A DNA stretch of 17,545 nucleotides from Geobacter sp. (GTDB taxonomy: Bacteria > Desulfobacterota > Desulfuromonadia > Geobacterales > Geobacteraceae). A program made the position numbers and the translations under genes. The stretch lies in the NCBI GenBank assembly GCA_003499925.1, contig DNRQ01000020.1, positions 1-17,545 on the forward strand. Reading direction: 5' to 3'. The stretch's first letter is position 1. Every line of letters starts with the position of its first letter. Under the pieces are notes generated by a model that saw nothing but the letters and a program-made list of their open reading frames with translations, was not told the origin of the DNA and searched no databases. This document shows, piece after piece, positions 13,815-17,545 of this stretch.

Positions 13815-16301
13815 TTAGCCCGGCGCCGGGGAGAGGAGTTCCCTCACCATCCTTAGCAGGGTCTGAGGCGCGGCCGGTTTGGGGACGAAGTTGTCCTCGT
13901 CGAAGAGAACACCCTTTCTGTTGACGTCGTCGGGGGTATAGCCGCTGGTGAAGAGGACTTTGAGGGAGGGTTTGATCTTGGCAATGGCGGCGAACGCCTC
14001 CTTGCCGTTCATCTTCGGCATCACGACATCCATGATCACCAGCTTGATCTCTTCCTGGTGCGCCAGAAATTTCTCCAGCCCGTCCTGACCGTCGACCGCC
14101 TCGATGACCCGGTAGCCGTGTCGTTGCAGCACTTCCCCTGTGAGCTTTCTCACCTCCGGGGAGTCCTCCACGACCAGGATCGTTTCCGTCCCCGCATAGG
14201 AGACCTCCCGGGGCTGGGGGCGCTGCGCCGGAACTGCTCCCTCCTCGAGCAGGGGGAGGTAGATGATGAAGCTCGCTCCCGCGCCGGGGAGGCTCCGGAT
14301 GTCGATGAACCCGCCGTGCTGCTTGACGATGCCGTAAACGATGGCGAGGCCGAGGCCGGTCCCTTTGCCTGCCTCCTTGGTGGTGAAGAACGGCTCGAAG
14401 ATATGGCTCCTGGTCGCCTGGTCCATCCCCTTGCCGGTGTCTCGCACCACCAGCTTGGCATAGCTCCCCACGGCGCCGATGCCGAGGCTCTCGATCAATT
14501 CGGGGCCGACTTCCTCCACCCCCGTCTCTATGGTCAGGGTGCCGGCGTTGTCCATGGCGTCCCGGGCGTTGGTCGCCAGATTCAGCAGTATCTGGTCGAT
14601 CTGACCGGAGTCGGTCAGCACCGTGAGCCGCCTCTGGTCCAGGGATATCTGCAACTCGATCTCTTCCGAGATCAGCCGTCTCAGCAGTTTTTCGATCTTT
14701 CCCACGATGCCGTTCAGATCGGCCGGCTGCGGATTGACCGCCTGTCTTCTGCCAAAGGCCAGAAGGCCCCGGGTCAGGTGGGTGGCACGTTCCGAGGCGA
14801 CCAGCACCTCCTCCAGATAGGGGAAAGTCGGGTCCTCCTTCTCGGTGTTGAGCTGGGCCAGGGTGGTGAAGCCGATGATGGCGGTAAGCAGGTTGTTGAA
14901 GTCGTGGGCCACCCCGCCGGCCAGTTCTCCGATCGCCTCCATCTTTTGCGACTGGCGCATCTGTTCGGCCATGCGTCTTTCGCGCTCCATGTAGATGGCG
15001 TTGCGGATGCTCATGCCGATCACCGGAGCCACGCCCATGATCAGGCTCATGTCGCTTGCCACCAGTGCCCTTTTGGTGCGGACGTTGTCCACCGCCAGGA
15101 TGCCGAGCGCTTCCCCCTCGCAGACGATGGCGCAGCAGATGAAGGAGTGCGCTCCGATCTGCTCGGCGAACATGACGCTCTGGTTGGAATGGCTGGCCGA
15201 TATCTCCGCGAAATCGTTGATCAGAAAAGGCTTCTGCTCCCGGAAGCAGGTGACGAACACCCCTTTTGAGGCGGGGTTGCCGAGATTGAAGGAGGTCCGC
15301 TTCAAGACGGAGAGCTGCTCTTCGCTGTAGCCGAAACCGATGCGGAAGGAGAGCCGGGTCTTGTCCGCGTCGGCCAGCAGAATCAGGCCCCGGTCGTAAC
15401 CGAGCCGGTTCTCCAGGGCCTTGACGATGTTTTCCAGGACCTCGTCCTTCTCGGTCTGCTTGCTGATCGCCTGGCCTACCTCGTTGACCATGAGCGCGTT
15501 GTTGTAGTTGAGCGCAGTCTGCTCGATGAGCCCGTCGGTCGATTCCTTGAGGTTTGACAGCGCCGCATAAAGCTCGCTCTTCTCAAGATGGTCCGCTACA
15601 ACGGAGCCGACCAGCGCGAATAAAGCCAGAAAGGGGAGCCCGGTAAAAACCTGTGCCGGGTAGAACTGAATCAGCGCCCCCCCGGTGACGATCAGGGCGA
15701 GCGCCAGGCAGTTCCTCGCCTCCCGCAGCCGGGTCGGCAGGTTTTTTTTCCAGGAGACGATGTAGCGGCAGGATGCCCCCCCCCTGAACATGCATTCGGG
15801 ATGCTCGATGACAGGCATATCGTAGTTGAAGATCATCAGCATCGCTTCGAAAAAGCCGGTCCGGTTCTCGCACTGGTAGGGGCGCTCCTCGATTCCGGGG
15901 GCGGGGGTGACGGTGATCTCCACCTGGTTGGCGGCGATCCTGCGCGACTGGTAGCTGGAGGACCTGGTGAAATTGGCAGTGGACTTGTTGAGGGAAAAAA
16001 ATGCGTGGGCGGGACCGATCAGGCCGAGCAGATATTTGCCGATGAATCCCAGCGACTGCCCCGATGCGGCATAACGCCCCCCTTCCCGTGCGATTCCGGC
16101 GTTGCCGGTGAGCTGCACCAGCCTCTCGATGAAGAGGTCGACCTGGGTCTGGGTGAACCAGTGTCCGCCATCGGTGACCTCGTACGGCTTGATCCCGGAA
16201 TAGTTCAGCACCTCGTGCGGATCGACATGCCTGTACTTTTCTTTCAGGAGATTTACGAATGTGAGGACGATTTTGCTGTTATAGAGAGGTTTCTCGGTCA
16301 T
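13815..16301 (-). CDS. hybrid sensor histidine kinase with unnamed N-terminal domain, GAF and receiver
   Basis: From the ATG at 16301 the protein has 828 residues. Domains: a soluble N-terminal sensor-like domain (about 5-185) with GGHWFTQTQVDLF (45-57), CENRTGFFEA (144-153) and HPECMFRGGASCRY (167-180); two membrane helices (about 197-236); a coiled segment; GAF (about 285-435); HisKA with phospho-acceptor His466 in VAHDFNNLL; HATPase with Asn578, DTGKG (621-625) and GTGLGLA (647-653); and a receiver with Asp713, phospho-acceptor Asp758, Thr785 and Lys808. It should phosphorylate its own receiver; no other response regulator is nearby, so it is an orphan. The frame stays open to 16412, but the N-terminal match begins at the chosen ATG. 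The ribosome site there is weak (GGAG, 11 bases upstream). Confidence 0.9.
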   Translation of the reverse strand: MTEKPLYNSKIVLTFVNLLKEKYRHVDPHEVLNYSGIKPYEVTDGGHWFTQTQVDLFIERLVQLTGNAGIAREGGRYAASGQSLGFIGKYLLGLIGPAHAFFSLNKSTANFTRSSSYQSRRIAANQVEITVTPAPGIEERPYQCENRTGFFEAMLMIFNYDMPVIEHPECMFRGGASCRYIVSWKKNLPTRLREARNCLALALIVTGGALIQFYPAQVFTGLPFLALFALVGSVVADHLEKSELYAALSNLKESTDGLIEQTALNYNNALMVNEVGQAISKQTEKDEVLENIVKALENRLGYDRGLILLADADKTRLSFRIGFGYSEEQLSVLKRTSFNLGNPASKGVFVTCFREQKPFLINDFAEISASHSNQSVMFAEQIGAHSFICCAIVCEGEALGILAVDNVRTKRALVASDMSLIMGVAPVIGMSIRNAIYMERERRMAEQMRQSQKMEAIGELAGGVAHDFNNLLTAIIGFTTLAQLNTEKEDPTFPYLEEVLVASERATHLTRGLLAFGRRQAVNPQPADLNGIVGKIEKLLRRLISEEIELQISLDQRRLTVLTDSGQIDQILLNLATNARDAMDNAGTLTIETGVEEVGPELIESLGIGAVGSYAKLVVRDTGKGMDQATRSHIFEPFFTTKEAGKGTGLGLAIVYGIVKQHGGFIDIRSLPGAGASFIIYLPLLEEGAVPAQRPQPREVSYAGTETILVVEDSPEVRKLTGEVLQRHGYRVIEAVDGQDGLEKFLAHQEEIKLVIMDVVMPKMNGKEAFAAIAKIKPSLKVLFTSGYTPDDVNRKGVLFDEDNFVPKPAAPQTLLRMVRELLSPAPG

Positions 16302-16411
16302 GGGGGGCGCTGCTCCAGACTGTGCTCGCTCTACATCAAATTTGCATCTGAGGCGGGTGCAACTTGCTGCGCCATCTGATACGGCAGGAGGGCCGGACCC
16401 GGCCAGGTCCA

Positions 16412-16440
16412 AACATACAACTTTACGTGCAGGAGATCAA
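16412..16440 (-). promoter_or_regulatory. possible promoter of the hybrid kinase
   Basis: On the minus strand TTGATC (16440-16435), a 17-base spacer and TATGTT (16417-16412) give a moderate sigma-70-like match, with a leader of about 100 bases to the start at 16301. Confidence 0.35.
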
Positions 16441-16515
16441 GCAGATAGCAGCGGTAAATAGGCACCATGATTGAGATTTAACAAAGGCGGGCGGCGCGGC
16501 GTGGTCAGTCGAGGT

Positions 16516-17397
16516 TCAACTGCGGGCTTTGGGGTGCGCCTTGTCGTAGACCTCCATCAGTCGATCTATGCTGACATGGGTGTATTTTTGCGTTGTGGAA
16601 AGCGAGGCGTGGCCGAGCAGCTCCTGGATGGCGCGCAGATCGGCTCCCCCCTCCAGAAGGTGGGTCGCGAAGGTGTGGCGCAGGGTGTGCGGTGAGACCT
16701 TGCGCATGGTTGCGATCAGCAGCATGTGGGCGTCGACCACCCTGCCGATGCTGCGGCGGGTGAGCCTCCCACCCCGGGCGTTCAGGATCAAAGGGGCACT
16801 GGCCGCGGGATTGCCGCGTTCCACGAGGTAGGCCGCCAGTGCCTCCCTGGCGCAGGATCCCACCGGCACGATCCGCTCCTTGCCACCCTTGCCGAGTACC
16901 CTGGCAAGCCCCCCCTCCAGATCGAGGTCCCCCACGTTCATCCCGGTGAGCTCGCTCACCCTGATGCCGCAGGAGTAGAGGGTTTCCAGCACAGCCCGGT
17001 CCCTCAGGGGAAGTTCTCCCGTGGCCGACGGCGCGTCGACCAGGGCGGTCACCTGGTCGATGTTCAGGTGGAAGGGGAGCCGCTTCTCCTTCTTCGGCGT
17101 GCCTACCAGTTCAGCCGGATTCCTGGCGAGCCTCCCCTCGCGCAGCAGGTAGCGAAACAGCGCGCGGATCGCCGAGAGCTTCCTGCCGATGGAGCTCTTG
17201 GTGTGTAGCCTGTGCAGTTTGGCCAGGTAGTGGCGTATCGTCAGGTGGTCCACCAGTTCCGGCGCGCCTTGCCCCTTTTGTTCGGCAAGAAAAGCCGCGA
17301 ACTGGGTGAGGTCGCTCCTGTAGGCCGCGAGGGTATGCACCGACACATTGCGTTCGGTCTCCAGGTAGCAGCAGAATTGCTCGATTGCCGATTTCAT
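16516..17397 (-). CDS. xerC: tyrosine recombinase XerC
   Basis: XerC acts with XerD at the dif site to resolve chromosome dimers. The 293 residues comprise an N-terminal SAM-like DNA-binding domain (about 1-85: YLETERNVSVHTLAAYRSDL) and a catalytic domain. The full catalytic set is present with the spacing of E. coli XerD: Arg146 in GIRVSEL, Lys170 in GKGGKER, His237 and Arg240 in SPHTLRHTFATHLL, His263 in LGHASLSTTQ, and the nucleophile Tyr272. Full length and a lack of neighbouring integron or phage genes favour the housekeeping XerC over an integrase. No clear ribosome site precedes the ATG at 17397, but the N-terminus aligns well with XerC proteins. A weak TTGTAA-N18-TAGATT pair just upstream might be its promoter. 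Confidence 0.9.
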   Translation of the reverse strand: MKSAIEQFCCYLETERNVSVHTLAAYRSDLTQFAAFLAEQKGQGAPELVDHLTIRHYLAKLHRLHTKSSIGRKLSAIRALFRYLLREGRLARNPAELVGTPKKEKRLPFHLNIDQVTALVDAPSATGELPLRDRAVLETLYSCGIRVSELTGMNVGDLDLEGGLARVLGKGGKERIVPVGSCAREALAAYLVERGNPAASAPLILNARGGRLTRRSIGRVVDAHMLLIATMRKVSPHTLRHTFATHLLEGGADLRAIQELLGHASLSTTQKYTHVSIDRLMEVYDKAHPKARS

Positions 17398-17440
17398 GGT
17401 ATGAATCTAACTCAAGCCGGAGCAGATTTACAACAAATTA

Positions 17441-17472
17441 GAGGCGATGGGCAGGATCTAATATATCGCCTC
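17441..17472. terminator. hairpin upstream of xerC, possible terminator
   Basis: GAGGCGAT (17441-17448) and ATCGCCTC (17465-17472) form a perfect 8-bp stem with a 16-base loop, followed by a T-rich run (TTTACCTTTACCTTT). It could end a + strand transcript or lie in the xerC leader. The palindrome GATTAG-TG-CTAATC follows at 17491-17504. Confidence 0.35.
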
Positions 17473-17525
17473 TTTACCTTTACCTTTCCTGATTAGTGCT
17501 AATCTTCCGCACACTGCGCAAACAC

Positions 17526-17545
17526 CCCCTCTCCCTTGATGGGAG
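17526..17545. repeat. partial G/C-rich palindrome at window end
   Basis: CTCCCTTGATGGGAG (17531-17545) is the exact reverse complement of 29-43. The element is cut by the window edge. Confidence 0.6.

Noticed and set aside
14058..15269. 403-codon open frame antisense to the hybrid kinase
   Set aside because: The kinase strand has clear HisKA, HATPase and receiver motifs; this frame is a composition-driven shadow.

Overview
The window looks like chromosomal DNA from a Geobacter-type bacterium (Desulfuromonadia; the bemidjiensis/Geomonas-like branch is my best guess). Reasons: high-GC genes with strongly GC-biased third codon positions; a bacterial Ato-type succinyl-CoA:acetate CoA-transferase, central to acetate oxidation in this group; a chemoreceptor with a periplasmic c-type heme motif; a large hybrid histidine kinase; and many G/C-rich intergenic palindromes. 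The assignment rests on recognising protein families by eye, not on a database search.

Layout. 1-206: G/C-rich repeats and a promoter. 207-3509 (+): a tight three-gene operon for a 2-oxo acid dehydrogenase (E1 alpha, E1 beta, lipoyl E2); no E3 gene is present. 3551-3670: a REPIN-like double palindrome. 3693-4784 (-): a Glu/Leu/Phe/Val-type dehydrogenase, convergent with the operon. 5029-6533 (+): a zinc-ribbon rhomboid protease, then uracil phosphoribosyltransferase. 6534-6972: non-coding or weakly coding, with a bacterioferritin promoter. 6973-7440 (+): bacterioferritin. 7579-7628: a strong hairpin shared by the convergent bacterioferritin and PAS genes. 7628-8089 (-): a single-PAS protein. 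8558-8584: a textbook sigma-28 promoter driving the heme chemoreceptor at 8631-10718 (+). 10839-11219 (+): a small conserved membrane protein with its own promoter. 11220-11819: a 600-base intergenic region with two sigma-70-like promoters separated by a terminator. 11820-13415 (+): succinyl-CoA:acetate CoA-transferase and its terminator. 13815-16301 (-): hybrid sensor kinase. 16516-17397 (-): XerC-like recombinase. Copies of one short palindrome, in opposite orientation, lie at both window ends.

How the genes may work together. The 2-oxo acid dehydrogenase, the amino acid dehydrogenase and the CoA-transferase all feed or balance acyl-CoA pools. Deamination yields 2-oxo acids, the E1/E2 complex makes acyl-CoA, and Ato activates acetate with succinyl-CoA. 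The chemoreceptor, PAS protein and hybrid kinase are separate signalling genes, none with an adjacent partner. I found no phage, CRISPR array, IS element, tRNA or rRNA. The least explained parts are the promoter-terminator-promoter arrangement upstream of ato, the C-terminal domain of the heme chemoreceptor, the unnamed N-terminal domain of the kinase, and small reading frames opposite the upp-bfr gap.
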